Below, piece after piece: positions 1 to 8,002 of a DNA stretch of 64,000 nucleotides. Each line of letters opens with the position of its first letter. Position 1 is the first letter of the stretch. The position numbers and the translations under genes are program-made. The notes under the pieces are model-generated. The model searched no databases, was not told the DNA's origin, and saw only the letters and a program-made list of their open reading frames with translations. Origin of the DNA: JAVBOO01 sp031550435 (GTDB lineage: Bacteria; Bacillota; Clostridia; Lachnospirales; WRAX01); assembly GCA_031550435.1 (NCBI GenBank), contig JAVBOO010000013.1:13808-77807 (forward strand). Direction: 5' to 3'.

Positions 1-197
1 TTTGTTGACTTCTGCCTATCCATCGCCTGATAAATCAGGCTCAGGTTCATGCTTTTTTTCATCTCGATTATTATTACTTCACTGCCTTTTATAACAACGG
101 TATCGCAGCTCAAAACTTCGCCCCTGACTTCATAATCAAGGGCGAGGAAAAAATTCTTAATCGGTTCGTACATGTCGGCTTCCGAAAAAGCTTTCAA
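1..197 (-). CDS. DUF2161 domain protein, N-terminal part (cut by window edge)
   Basis: The gene runs off the left edge; 65 codons are visible. From the TTG at 197 the protein starts LKAFSEADMYEPIKNFF and continues with EVRGEVLSCD, VIIIEMKKSMNLSLIYQ and AMDRQ. This pattern (an LY/MY-EPVK start, an acidic residue before a beta hairpin, an E-x-K core, then L-x-YQA-x-DR) is what I know from DUF2161, a family assigned to PD-(D/E)XK-type phosphodiesterases; the function is not established. The TTG start is preferred over the ATG at 173 because GGAG lies about 10 bases upstream. The gene follows pepP by 34 bases on the same strand and is probably cotranscribed with it. Confidence 0.7.
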   Translation of the reverse strand, partial: MKAFSEADMYEPIKNFFLALDYEVRGEVLSCDTVVIKGSEVIIIEMKKSMNLSLIYQAMDRQKST

Positions 198-231
198 AAG
201 AAATCAACTCCGTTACAGGCGGCTTGATGTA

Positions 232-1476
232 TTATCTGTTCTTCATGAACTCTTCTATTTCGTCAACCGTCTTTATTATGTCCTTAGAAAGCACCCTGTT
301 TCCTTCAGCAGTTATCAGCACATCGTCTTCGATTCTTATGCCTATGCCCTCTTGCGCAATGTACAGTCCGGGCTCGACAGTGAACACCATGCCTTCCTCG
401 AGAACGGCATCTCCCGGCATGTACGATGCATCGTGAGTTTCGAGGCCGAGATGGTGAGAAACGCCGTGGTAGTAATAGTTTGCAACCTGTTCTTTTTTCT
501 CGATCAAACCGATCTCGCGAAGCTTTTCGTCATAGAATTCCAATACGATTTCGTTCAGCCTCTTAAACGGAAGTCCCGGCTTCGCCGCGGCTATAACCCT
601 TTGATTTGCTTCAAGAACGATATTATAAAGCTGTTTCTGTCTGTCGCTGAACTTGCCGTTGAGCGGGAAAGTCCTCGTTATATCTGCCGAATAATGCTTC
701 CAGCCTGCGCCGAAGTCCAAAAGCAGCATGTCGCCGTCTTTTGTCAGCGAGTTGTTGTTCACATAGTGCAAAACGGTTGCGTTTGCGCCTGCGCACGCTA
801 TAGTCGCAAACGATGTTCTCGTTCCGTTCTTTTTGACCGTGAAGTCGTGATAAGCTTCCAGCTCGTATTCGTACACACCGGGCTTTGCATGGCTCACTAT
901 CTCTTTAAAGCTCTCGTTTGTGATATCGACAGCCTTTTGAATATGTGCGATTTCCTGCTCGCTTTTTATCATCCTTAGCTTGGCAAACATGCTGTAAGCG
1001 TTGACAATAACGGCTTGCGGATACTTCTGCCTTATCTCGTTCGCGTATTTGATGTCCTTTGATTCTTCCGTACCCCAGAAGAATTTTTGCAAATCAAAGT
1101 AAATCTTCTCGCAGGTCATTTTGCCGAAAAATCCTTGTGTAACCGTGTTTAATTCGTCAATATACTTAAATTTGTCAATTCCCGAAATTTCTTGCGCTTC
1201 CTTCGCATCAAGAACTTTACCGATCCATTTTGCGTTGAGCTCGTCGAAACGCTCCAGGAAAAGTGTAGCGCTCTGTACATTCCCCCTTTTTACAAGCACG
1301 AGAGCAAGGTTGGGCTCGTCTATTCCCGTCAGATAATAAAAATTTTTCTGAGGGCAGAAGGGGTAAATCTCATCGCCGTGTCTGAGCGGCGCAGTACCCG
1401 AAAATATTATCGCAGCAGAAAAATCGTCCATAAGATTAAAAAACTTTTCTCTGTTAAGACCATACAAATTGCTCAT
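232..1476 (-). CDS. pepP: Xaa-Pro aminopeptidase, M24B family
   Basis: Cytoplasmic metallo-aminopeptidase that removes an N-terminal residue preceding proline. The 414-residue protein has the AMP_N domain (about 1-130, with the FCPQKNFYYLTG segment) followed by the pita-bread catalytic domain. The five di-metal ligands of the family are visible: D254 (LLLDFG), D265 (ADITRTF), H341 (HGVSHHLGLETHD), E368 (FTVEPG) and E383 (IRIEDD). The ATG start has GGAGGAG eight bases upstream. Length is normal for the family. It precedes the DUF2161 gene on the same strand; upstream lies a gene-free stretch with no clear promoter. Confidence 0.93.
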   Translation of the reverse strand: MSNLYGLNREKFFNLMDDFSAAIIFSGTAPLRHGDEIYPFCPQKNFYYLTGIDEPNLALVLVKRGNVQSATLFLERFDELNAKWIGKVLDAKEAQEISGIDKFKYIDELNTVTQGFFGKMTCEKIYFDLQKFFWGTEESKDIKYANEIRQKYPQAVIVNAYSMFAKLRMIKSEQEIAHIQKAVDITNESFKEIVSHAKPGVYEYELEAYHDFTVKKNGTRTSFATIACAGANATVLHYVNNNSLTKDGDMLLLDFGAGWKHYSADITRTFPLNGKFSDRQKQLYNIVLEANQRVIAAAKPGLPFKRLNEIVLEFYDEKLREIGLIEKKEQVANYYYHGVSHHLGLETHDASYMPGDAVLEEGMVFTVEPGLYIAQEGIGIRIEDDVLITAEGNRVLSKDIIKTVDEIEEFMKNR

Positions 1477-1524
1477 ACTTCTCCTCCAAATGATGATTTT
1501 CTAAAATCCGTAACCGATATCAAG

Positions 1525-1568
1525 TATTACTTCGGCAACAAAATATGGCGAAAACGCTATATCTTGTA
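1525..1568. repeat. Degenerate fragment of dispersed repeat A
   Basis: The segment begins TATTACTTCGGCAACAAAAT and continues through an A/T-rich hairpin arm to TTGT, matching the right-hand end of family A in reverse orientation. The rest of the A unit is not recognisable. The remaining pepP-rpsT spacer (1477-1794) shows no credible gene; a short inverted GCTCTGACAG / CTGTCAGACCG motif sits near 1680-1706. Confidence 0.4.
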
Positions 1569-1794
1569 CGAAAAGCGGATACTTATCCGGCATGTTTGCC
1601 CTGCCGGCGCTACCCCGTACAAGTATTATAAAACTTTGAGCCGAGATAAGCAATAACTTTATATACCCGCAGAACAGGCTGTCAGACCGCCCAACCGCTC
1701 TGACAGCGCAGTGCAAAAAAAATTTCTTTATTGCCCGTTTAACCCGTTTCCGGCTTTATTCTTAACTTTACCGGCTATAAATTTAAAATAAGTG

Positions 1795-1823
1795 TTGACT
1801 ATTTCGAATTTATCCTTTAAAAT
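1795..1823 (+). promoter_or_regulatory. Sigma-A type promoter of rpsT
   Basis: TTGACT at 1795-1800 and TAAAAT at 1818-1823 are separated by exactly 17 bases. Transcription would start near 1830, giving a short leader of about 28 bases ahead of rpsT. Confidence 0.75.
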
Positions 1824-1857
1824 AACTCTGTTCATTGTGCGACAGGAGGTGAAATCG

Positions 1858-2133
1858 TTGGCAAATATTAAGTCAGCTAAAAAAAGAATTAAGGTTACGA
1901 TTAAGAAGACTCTTCAAAACAAAATCATAAAATCGAGAACCAAGACTGAAGTTAAGAAGCTTTTAGTTGCTTGCAAAGCGGGAGACGTTACTGCGGCTAA
2001 GGCTCAGTTACCCAACACGGTTGCTGCTTTGGATAAGGCCGCTACAAAAGGTATTATCCATAAAAACAACGCTTCGAGAAAGAAGTCAAGGCTGTATAAG
2101 CTTGTCAATAGAACAGTCACCTCGGCTAAGTAA
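1858..2133 (+). CDS. rpsT: 30S ribosomal protein S20
   Basis: S20 binds 16S rRNA in the small subunit. The 91-residue protein starts MANIKSAKKRIKVTIKK and is rich in Lys/Arg and Ala throughout, with the family's C-terminal NNASRKKSRL segment. The start is the TTG at 1858, placed six bases after AGGAGGTGA; an in-frame GTG at 1849 lies inside that ribosome binding site and is unlikely to be used. Monocistronic, with its own promoter upstream and a hairpin downstream. Confidence 0.97.
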   Translation: MANIKSAKKRIKVTIKKTLQNKIIKSRTKTEVKKLLVACKAGDVTAAKAQLPNTVAALDKAATKGIIHKNNASRKKSRLYKLVNRTVTSAK

Positions 2134-2218
2134 TCGTTTTGTATAACGCAAAACGACAATGCTTTACGTTGCTGTAATTGACGGCTTTAGTTCAAGAATA
2201 ACGATATCATTTATGAAG

Positions 2219-2254
2219 GTGTCGGAGTTTTTCGGCACTTTTTATATTTTTATG
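2219..2254 (+). terminator. Weak intrinsic terminator after rpsT
   Basis: A 6-bp stem GTGTCG/CGGCAC (one G-T pair) with an 8-base loop, followed by a run rich in T. A second 7-bp inverted repeat, CGTTTTG/CAAAACG, lies just after the rpsT stop codon but lacks a T tract. Confidence 0.5.
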
Positions 2255-2293
2255 TTACTTTATTCAAAATTTAAGATATTTTTGTATAAAATG

Positions 2294-2322
2294 TTGACAC
2301 GAAAAATAACTTGTGGTATATT
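2294..2322 (+). promoter_or_regulatory. Sigma-A type promoter of the cold shock gene
   Basis: A perfect TTGACA at 2294-2299, a 17-base spacer and TATATT at 2317-2322. The leader of about 55 bases contains a small GGC-TATAAA-GCC hairpin before the ribosome binding site. Confidence 0.85.
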
Positions 2323-2382
2323 GTACGAACAAAGCAAAGTGGCTATAAAGCCAAGTAAATGTTTTTTAGGAGGATTTTTTTA

Positions 2383-2583
2383 ATGAAAAAAGGTACAGTA
2401 AAATGGTTTAACGCAGAAAAAGGCTTCGGATTTATCTCCGTACCCGGTGAAGATGATGTATTCGTACACTTCTCCGCTATCAACTCTGAAGGCTACAAGA
2501 CGCTTGAAGAAGGTCAAGAAGTTGAATTCGAGATCGTTGCAGGTGCTAAAGGACCTCAGGCTGCTAATGTAGTTCGCGCTTAA
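2383..2583 (+). CDS. csp: Cold shock protein, CspA family
   Basis: Small single-domain OB-fold protein that binds single-stranded RNA and DNA and acts as an RNA chaperone. All 66 residues belong to the cold shock domain: RNP1 is KGFGFI (19-24 region) and RNP2 is VFVHF. The ATG at 2383 follows TAGGAGG with a T-rich 8-base spacer. Length is typical. The gene stands alone between its own strong promoter and a strong terminator, as expected for a highly expressed csp gene. Which paralogue (cspA, B, C, D) cannot be told from sequence alone. Confidence 0.95.
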   Translation: MKKGTVKWFNAEKGFGFISVPGEDDVFVHFSAINSEGYKTLEEGQEVEFEIVAGAKGPQAANVVRA

Positions 2584-2692
2584 TTCCGATTCGGTTTTTA
2601 CCGATTTAATAGATTAAGAAATAATTCACAAGGTCGCAGTGTAAAAATTGCACGTTTGATTTATTTTTGAATGTATTTAGGGTTAAAAGCAC

Positions 2693-2722
2693 AAACCCTG
2701 TCTGTCAGACAGGGTTTTTTTC
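2693..2722 (+). terminator. Intrinsic terminator of csp
   Basis: A 10-bp stem AAACCCTGTC/GACAGGGTTT with a 5-base loop, followed by a run of T. Confidence 0.9.
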
Positions 2723-2782
2723 TTTCCAAGAGTGCCGCTTACTTCACCCGAACAAGGCGGTTTTACTCATAAAACCGCAAAC

Positions 2783-2814
2783 ACAAAGAGCGAAGGGAGA
2801 CCTTCGCTCTTTGT
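2783..2814. terminator. Perfect 14-bp hairpin downstream of murA
   Basis: ACAAAGAGCGAAGG and its exact complement surround a GAGA loop. It lies about 60 bases after the murA stop on the minus strand; T residues in the 3' arm and after it (CTCTTTGTGTTT on the minus strand) suit a murA terminator, though the tract is interrupted. Confidence 0.6.
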
Positions 2815-2818
2815 AACT

Positions 2819-2866
2819 ATTCGACAAGTTTAGCGAATGGCTTAATTGTCGCCTCAATAATGGCAA
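2819..2866 (-). repeat. Dispersed repeat B, partial copy (first hairpin only)
   Basis: On the minus strand this reads ATTGAGGCGACAATTAAGCC followed by ATTCGCTAAACTTGTCG, the first arm and loop of repeat family B. The CCCCC-containing second half found in the fuller copies is missing. Confidence 0.7.
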
Positions 2867-2875
2867 TGGACCCTG

Positions 2876-4135
2876 TTAAACCACATGTCTTATATCGGCT
2901 CCCAGCAGAGAAAGGTCACGCTCTATACATTCGTATCCTCTGAGAACATGAGCGGAGTTGCTGACTAGCGTTTCGCCCTCAGCCGCGAGCCCTGCCAGTA
3001 TAAGAGCCGCCCCTCCCCGCAGATCTTTCGCCTCGACCTTCGACCCGTAAAGCTTTTTTACCCCTTTTATGAAAAAAATCATGCCCTCCTGAGATACGAT
3101 AACTTCCGCACCCATCCTTTTCAGCTCGCTGACATGCTTATTGCGGGACTCGAACACCGTTTCCGTGAAAACCGTTGTTCCGTCGGCAAGACACAAATAG
3201 CTCATAAGCTGGGGCTGCATATCGGTCGGGAAGCCCGGATGCGGCAATGTTCTGACCGTATCGAGCGGCCTGATGATTTTAGGCGCTTTCAGATACACCG
3301 CGTCCCGCTCTTCGCGCACAGAGCAGCCTGTCTTGACAAGCTTGGCGACTATCGGATATATATGCTCGTTTACAATCGAAGTAAGCCTTATTTCGCCGCG
3401 CGTCATTGCCACGGCCGTCAGATACGTTCCCGCGACTATCCTGTCGGGAATAACGCTATACTCTGTATCGTGAAGCTCTTTTACTCCTTCTATAACGACT
3501 CTGTCCGTTCCGGCACCTTTTATTTTAGCGCCCATGGAACATAAGAAATTTTGCAGATCGACAATTTCCGGTTCTCTGGCCGCGTTTGTTATCACTGTCT
3601 CGCCTTCGGAAAGAGCAGCCGCCAGCATAACATTCTCTGTAGTGCCGACACTCGGAAAGTCCAGATGGATACGGGCCGGCTTGATTCTTTCTACCCTGCA
3701 ATCCAGATATCCGCCCTCTTCGTTTATCTCGACTCCCATTTCTTTCAGTGCGCGTATATGATAATCAATAGGCCTTTGTCCGAGCTCGCAGCCTCCCGGA
3801 TGATAAATCTCGGCCCGTTTAAATCTACCCAGTATGCCGCCGAGAAAAATTATCGACGAGCGCATTTCTCGTATCAGCGCTTCCGGCATCGAATAGTTAT
3901 CGGCGTTCGCGGAATTAACGACAAGTGTATTGCGCTCAAAAGTCACATCGCAGCCGATAGTTCTGAGAATTGCTATAGAAGTATGCGTATCGGAAATATC
4001 CGGACAATTATGAATAATACTTTCGCCTTTATTAAGCACTGTTGAAGCAAGTATCGGAAGTATAGCGTTTTTCGCGCCTTGGACCCTGATTTCGCCCTCT
4101 AGCCTTATCCCGCCTTTAATATGGTATTCTCCCAT
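2876..4135 (-). CDS. murA: UDP-N-acetylglucosamine 1-carboxyvinyltransferase
   Basis: First committed step of peptidoglycan synthesis: transfer of enolpyruvate from PEP to UDP-GlcNAc in the cytoplasm. The 419-residue protein starts MGEYHIKGG; K22 (QGAKNAILP), R92 (EMRSS) and the catalytic cysteine C116 (PGGCELGQRP) are all present, so it should be fosfomycin-sensitive. The start was set at 4135, behind GGAGG, rather than at an upstream TTG without a ribosome binding site. Firmicutes often carry two MurA paralogues; which one this is cannot be decided here. It is transcribed alone, away from the peptide gene upstream. Confidence 0.95.
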   Translation of the reverse strand: MGEYHIKGGIRLEGEIRVQGAKNAILPILASTVLNKGESIIHNCPDISDTHTSIAILRTIGCDVTFERNTLVVNSANADNYSMPEALIREMRSSIIFLGGILGRFKRAEIYHPGGCELGQRPIDYHIRALKEMGVEINEEGGYLDCRVERIKPARIHLDFPSVGTTENVMLAAALSEGETVITNAAREPEIVDLQNFLCSMGAKIKGAGTDRVVIEGVKELHDTEYSVIPDRIVAGTYLTAVAMTRGEIRLTSIVNEHIYPIVAKLVKTGCSVREERDAVYLKAPKIIRPLDTVRTLPHPGFPTDMQPQLMSYLCLADGTTVFTETVFESRNKHVSELKRMGAEVIVSQEGMIFFIKGVKKLYGSKVEAKDLRGGAALILAGLAAEGETLVSNSAHVLRGYECIERDLSLLGADIRHVV

Positions 4136-4622
4136 AGGGATTTCCTCCCATAAACAGAAATATGTTATATAATATGGGAGAATGTTCACTGTGGTTCCTT
4201 CTTAAGTGCAAAACTGCTTGTAGGATAAGGTCTATACGTGTTTTTCTTGTAAATCTTGCAAAAGAATCTAAAAGAGTTCAAGCCGGGCTTGCCCCGCCTC
4301 GAACTCCCAGTGCTTATTTTGAGTTGTCCGAATGTTCAAATTGTTCATTGGATAAATTACCGTTTATTGTATAAATTATGCAATCACCTGTCATGAAAAC
4401 CGTATTCAGAAACTTATTTTTGGATATAAACAACATTTTTTTGTTAAGCAAAACGCAGCTTGTATCCGATATACATTTGTTATGTTTCGCAGTTTTACCG
4501 TTTTTTTCGTCATAATTATACAATTAACACCCTAAATACACTTGCAAAACCGCTAAGAGTTACAAATATCACTCAAAATCTATCTCCGTTAACCATGAAA
4601 TAAACCCATAATTCTATCACTA
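4136..4622. other. Gene-free AT-rich stretch between murA and the peptide gene
   Basis: No convincing reading frame on either strand. It holds the murA ribosome binding site, an inverted repeat with GAGTTC/GAACTC arms around a GC-rich core at about 4276-4309, and presumably the murA promoter, which I could not place with confidence. Confidence 0.5.
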
Positions 4623-4651
4623 TTGACAAATTTTGTCCATGCTGTTACAGT
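4623..4651 (+). promoter_or_regulatory. Probable promoter of the secreted peptide gene
   Basis: A perfect TTGACA at 4623-4628, a 17-base spacer, and TACAGT at 4646-4651, a weak -10 of the kind that may need an activator. It would give a leader of about 80 bases. Confidence 0.6.
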
Positions 4652-4680
4652 CAAGAAATAATATTCTCTAAATAGCATGG
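4637..4680. promoter_or_regulatory. Candidate operator: CCATGCT/AGCATGG inverted repeat
   Basis: CCATGCT at 4637-4643 lies in the promoter spacer and its exact complement AGCATGG at 4674-4680 lies just past the likely transcription start, 30 bases apart. The placement suits a dimeric regulator binding site for the adjacent XRE/TPR protein. This is an inference; no binding data are available. Confidence 0.4.
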
Positions 4681-4735
4681 CGCAATGACTTGTTTTGGAG
4701 TAATTTTATCTCACCAAATACTAGGAGGAATAATT

Positions 4736-4999
4736 ATGAAAAAACTATTAAAAACAACAGTAACAAGTGTTATCGTTTTAATGATGGCTTTCTCATTCTC
4801 TGCCAACGTTTTCGCCGCATCAAACTCCAGCAAGCTTAAGGAATGGGTTATAATATATGACGTTCCCGGCGACGCTACCGTAAACTCCGATAAACTTAAG
4901 GAATGGGTTATTATATACGATGTTCCTGCCGAAACTACTGCTGTGTCAATTCCTCAGGTTCCTGACTGCGATCTTCCTGATGCGACCGGGGTGTACTAA
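4736..4999 (+). CDS. Secreted precursor with two identical 12-residue peptide repeats (candidate pheromone)
   Basis: An 87-residue protein with a clear Sec signal peptide: MKKLLKTT, a hydrophobic core and a likely cleavage near A27 (NVFA-AS). The rest is short and repetitive: KLKEWVIIYDVP occurs at residues 33-44 and again at 53-64, spaced by exactly 20 residues, with acidic or small linkers, then a tail ending DATGVY. Five of the twelve repeat codons differ between the copies, all synonymously, so the peptide itself is under selection. The ATG at 4736 follows AGGAGG by about 7 bases. It converges on the XRE/TPR regulator gene and overlaps it by 65 bases. I infer that it is the exported precursor of a signalling peptide carrying two copies of the active sequence; a secreted peptide with another role is possible. 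I know no named family. Confidence 0.75.
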   Translation: MKKLLKTTVTSVIVLMMAFSFSANVFAASNSSKLKEWVIIYDVPGDATVNSDKLKEWVIIYDVPAETTAVSIPQVPDCDLPDATGVY

Positions 5000-5900
5000 A
5001 ATTCTCTTTAATAAACTTTAATACGTGTTTTGCAAGAGGATTCTTCAAAGCATCGAATATGTAATATGCCTGTATCATGCTACGTCTGGCTGCTGCTGTT
5101 TCACTCAGGTGAAAACAACAGTAGCCTTTATTATATATTAAATGCGGCAAGTAAGGCAGTCTCCCGTAGTATTTGCAGTTTTGTATCCCAAGCTCGCTGA
5201 TATCCCTGGATTCTCTGTACAATCCTTTTGCTCCGAGCCATTTAGAAAGATTGTAGAGTACCATCGTATATGCCACGGCTTTTTCTTCCGTATTTATTAC
5301 CTTGTCCTCCAAAAACTCCCTCAAGCCTATCATCATTCTTATAGCCAAATCCTCGTTTTTCAGCTGATTATTGGCTACCGCAATATTGTTGATAATAATA
5401 AGCTCTTCTCTCGTCAGCGCATAACGAAGTATATTCTTAACGTCGAAGTCCGGTACCGTCATCTCAAGCGCTCTTGTCAAATCAGCCAGACATTCTTTCG
5501 CGTTTTCAGGCTTTTGAAGCAATACTATACAGCGTATCAAAATCGCAAACTGCTCGTCAAGTCTGTCCAGCGTATAGCCCGAGGTATACTGATTCAAGAG
5601 TTCCGTTGCTTCTTCATATCTGAAATGAACGGTCGCAAAAAGCATTTTATGTCGCAGGTTATGCTTTTCTACATCTTCCTCGCTCATAAACGAAGGATAC
5701 ATTTCCGGAGATTTACCCATACGCTGCATAAGAGCCTCAAAAGTATTTCTGCTGGGTATTTGTGAACCGTTTTCGATCTTAGACAAATTCCCCGGTGTGC
5801 AAACACCGTAGCATAAGTGTTCCTGACTGTATCGAAGTTCAGTTCTGTACTTTTTAATTATGTCTCCGATCTTATAGATGTTTGACACGCCCTTACTCAT
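4935..5900 (-). CDS. XRE-family HTH regulator with C-terminal TPR-like region (RNPP/Rgg-like)
   Basis: A 321-residue cytoplasmic regulator. Residues about 8-62 form a Cro/C1-type helix-turn-helix (IGDIIKKYRTE, YSQEHLC, then LSKIENGSQIPS). The remainder is all-helical with a pattern of paired helices that fits TPR-like repeats, for example EEATELLNQYTSG, LYRESRDISELGI and AARRSMIQAYYIFD. One N-terminal HTH plus a TPR body of this length is the architecture of RNPP/Rgg regulators, which bind imported peptides. The ATG at 5900 follows GAGGTG. The last 21 codons overlap, antisense, the secreted peptide gene, so the two are physically locked together. I infer that the neighbour is its ligand; its targets are unknown. 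Confidence 0.8.
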   Translation of the reverse strand: MSKGVSNIYKIGDIIKKYRTELRYSQEHLCYGVCTPGNLSKIENGSQIPSRNTFEALMQRMGKSPEMYPSFMSEEDVEKHNLRHKMLFATVHFRYEEATELLNQYTSGYTLDRLDEQFAILIRCIVLLQKPENAKECLADLTRALEMTVPDFDVKNILRYALTREELIIINNIAVANNQLKNEDLAIRMMIGLREFLEDKVINTEEKAVAYTMVLYNLSKWLGAKGLYRESRDISELGIQNCKYYGRLPYLPHLIYNKGYCCFHLSETAAARRSMIQAYYIFDALKNPLAKHVLKFIKENFSTPRSHQEDRSQEPEELTQQ

Positions 5901-5948
5901 AAACACCTCGTTCGAGTATCGATAATAAATGATTGTGTTGAAATATCC

Positions 5949-6007
5949 GGGTTCGGCCCGAGTAACCGCGTAGTGTTCATTTCGGTATTAAACTTTCGCG
6001 GCACTAT
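5949..6007 (-). repeat. Repeat A, degenerate short form
   Basis: The segment contains TTCGGCCCGAGTAACCGCG, then GGTATTAAACTTTCGCGG, matching the internally deleted form of family A with several substitutions. It lies directly upstream of the XRE/TPR regulator gene. Confidence 0.6.
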
Positions 6008-6151
6008 AACAATGCATAAGAAAGTAGACAGTAAAATCGGGTTTTACGCGTATTTGCGCAAAACAATCGACAGATAACCGGTGTACAATTAGAGTTTAAA
6101 TCCGCCGCAAAGCTCCTGAAAAACGCATTTTCTCATCTCGAAATTATCTCA

Positions 6152-6260
6152 TTGAGGCGACAATTAAACCATTCGTTAAACTTATCGCCTCAATCCCCCT
6201 TAGACCCGCAGGGCCGGTACAAGGGTGATTAAACCTTATGGTTTAATCGGGGGATCAATA
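6152..6260 (+). repeat. Dispersed repeat B, full copy
   Basis: Starts ATTGAGGCGACAATTAAACC and ends GGGGGATCAATA. It holds two structures: GAGGCGACAA pairing (imperfectly here) with TTATCGCCTC, and a CCCCC/GGGGG clamp enclosing GCAGGGCC and an ATTAAACC/GGTTTAAT hairpin. Confidence 0.85.
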
Positions 6261-6809
6261 AGTCAAAAATGTGTCGATTTTTGCAAAATTCTCCTAAAAA
6301 CCCGGAACTTTCAGTATAGTACTTTACAAATTTTTCATCTTTATTATAGCAAAGCCGTGCCCCACACGCAATACGATTATCACACGATATGCCGAATAAT
6401 GTTTCCCGGGCGCTTTTGCCTGAAAGAGCAATTGCGCGGCGTAATCCCAATGCCCGTAAAACCGGTGTTTTCAAAACTGCTGTCGACACTTTCCGACAAT
6501 TTGCTCCAAAAAAATATGATTTCTCGTCACGCCGAATATCAAACAATGTTTCCTGAAACGTCAAACTATCGCTTCTGCAGCAAAATTCAGAAAAAACGTT
6601 ATGTTTAATTGCCGAAGTATTAAAACCGGAGTCTTAGATTCTTACACGCAAAAAAAGAAAATTTCGCAGCTAAACATCTTTACTGTAAGAAAATTTGCGG
6701 TTATAATCTCCATAGATTTAATGATTAACTCACCACATTATGAGCAGGCACATTTAAATAATCATACAGTTAATCTGAGCCTGCCGAGAAAAAGCGAGAG
6801 GTGCCTAAC
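6261..6809. other. Gene-free stretch upstream of the gate-domain membrane protein
   Basis: Neither strand holds a reading frame with protein-like composition or a ribosome binding site. The segment is AT-rich at both ends. A GCAGGC/GCCTGC inverted repeat at about 6743-6786 lies just before the next gene and could be a leader hairpin. I see no known riboswitch pattern. Confidence 0.4.
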
Positions 6810-7976
6810 TTGGAAACAAAGAATCTGCTCAAAAAAGCAATCAGTATCGAAAGTTTTCTGTTTATGATCATGTTTTTTGTCCTTTTTCTGGCAATAGGCC
6901 GCGTTATGGGCGGGGTAAACATGGTTAACACCATGATGAATACCGCTTATAGGCTTTTGCTGGACACCGTGCTCTACATAATGGCGATTGCGGTACTTGC
7001 GGGTGCTCTTTCCGAGCTGTTATCTGAGTTCGGCGTTATATCTCTCGCTAACTTTGTTCTTTCGCCTGTAGTCAAGTTCGTATACGGCCTGCCCGGAGCG
7101 AGCGTAATCGGAATTTTTTCTACATATTTTTCAGACAACCCTGCTATTCTTACACTTGCAGACAATAAGTTTTTCAGAAGATACTTTAAAAAGTATCAGC
7201 TCCCCGCTCTCACGAATATCGGCACCGCATTCGGAATGGGCATGATAGTAACCACGTTTGTCATGGGTATCGCCAACCCGGGCGGAAAAAGCTTTATACC
7301 CGCGGCGCTTATAGGAAATCTCGGCGCTATAATCGGAAGCATCGTAAGCACAAGAGTGATGCTCTTGTTTACTGCTAAACTTTACGGCAAGGAGCGTCCT
7401 TGCATCGAAAACGACGATGATGATTTTGACCTGCTTAAGTACAGAAAAATAAGAGACGGCTCCGTTCCGAACCGTATCCTCGAAGCAATGCTTGACGGAG
7501 GACAATCCGGCGTAAAAATGGGCGCCTCGATTATTCCGGGAGTTCTGATAATCTGCACGCTCGTGCTGATGATAACAAACGGCCCTTCTGCAAGCGGGGC
7601 TTATACCGGAGCAGCTTACGAAGGTATTCACTTCCTGCCCGACATCGCTCAGAAAATCGAGTTTATACTTAAACCGCTTTTCGGTTTCTCAAGCCCGGAA
7701 GCAATCTCTGTTCCGATTACGTCCCTCGGCGCAGCGGGAGCGGCAATATCGATTATACCGAGCATGGTTCAAAAAGGCCTTGCCAACGGCAACGATATAG
7801 CGGTGTTTACGGCAATGTGCATGTGCTGGAGCGGTTACCTGAGCACGCACGTCGCTATGATGGAAAGCCTCGGCTGCCGCAGTTTAACCGGCAAGGCAAT
7901 CATCTCCCATACAATCGGCGGCATAGTCGCAGGAATAGCTGCAAATTTACTGTATAAACTAATAATCGGGGCATAA
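6810..7976 (+). CDS. CD0519/CD1768-type membrane protein with nucleoside-recognition (Gate) domains
   Basis: A 388-residue polytopic membrane protein with about 9-10 hydrophobic segments, starting around residue 14. Features include GVISLANFVLSP, YFSDNPAILTL, GMGMIVTTFVMG, an acidic cytoplasmic loop with NDDDDFD, and a second hydrophobic half with GFSSPEAISVP and CMCWSGYLSTHVAMME. The two-half Gate-domain layout is that of the clostridial CD0519/CD1768 family, related to the nucleoside-recognition domain of SpoIVA-locus and transporter proteins; the substrate is unknown. The TTG at 6810 was chosen because GAGAGGTG lies six bases upstream, in place of the GTG inside that site. Monocistronic. 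Confidence 0.7.
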   Translation: METKNLLKKAISIESFLFMIMFFVLFLAIGRVMGGVNMVNTMMNTAYRLLLDTVLYIMAIAVLAGALSELLSEFGVISLANFVLSPVVKFVYGLPGASVIGIFSTYFSDNPAILTLADNKFFRRYFKKYQLPALTNIGTAFGMGMIVTTFVMGIANPGGKSFIPAALIGNLGAIIGSIVSTRVMLLFTAKLYGKERPCIENDDDDFDLLKYRKIRDGSVPNRILEAMLDGGQSGVKMGASIIPGVLIICTLVLMITNGPSASGAYTGAAYEGIHFLPDIAQKIEFILKPLFGFSSPEAISVPITSLGAAGAAISIIPSMVQKGLANGNDIAVFTAMCMCWSGYLSTHVAMMESLGCRSLTGKAIISHTIGGIVAGIAANLLYKLIIGA

Positions 7977-8002
7977 CCCGGATCGGGAAATTTATGTAAA
8001 TA

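Noticed and set aside
172..978. Long open frame on the plus strand opposite pepP
   Set aside because: It lies antisense inside a well-supported gene, has no ribosome binding site and no protein-like motif pattern.
1501..1716. Minus-strand frame of 71 codons upstream of pepP
   Set aside because: It runs through a repeat A remnant and lacks a ribosome binding site; composition does not look like a protein.
4276..4309. GC-rich inverted repeat considered as part of a tRNA
   Set aside because: No acceptor stem, anticodon arm or T-loop consensus around it.
6225..6608. Open frame of 127 codons downstream of a repeat B copy
   Set aside because: It starts inside the repeat, has no domain pattern and no start signal; probably chance in gene-free DNA.
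6700..6809. Leader of the gate-domain membrane protein considered as a purine riboswitch
   Set aside because: Only one simple hairpin; the conserved purine-riboswitch core is not present.
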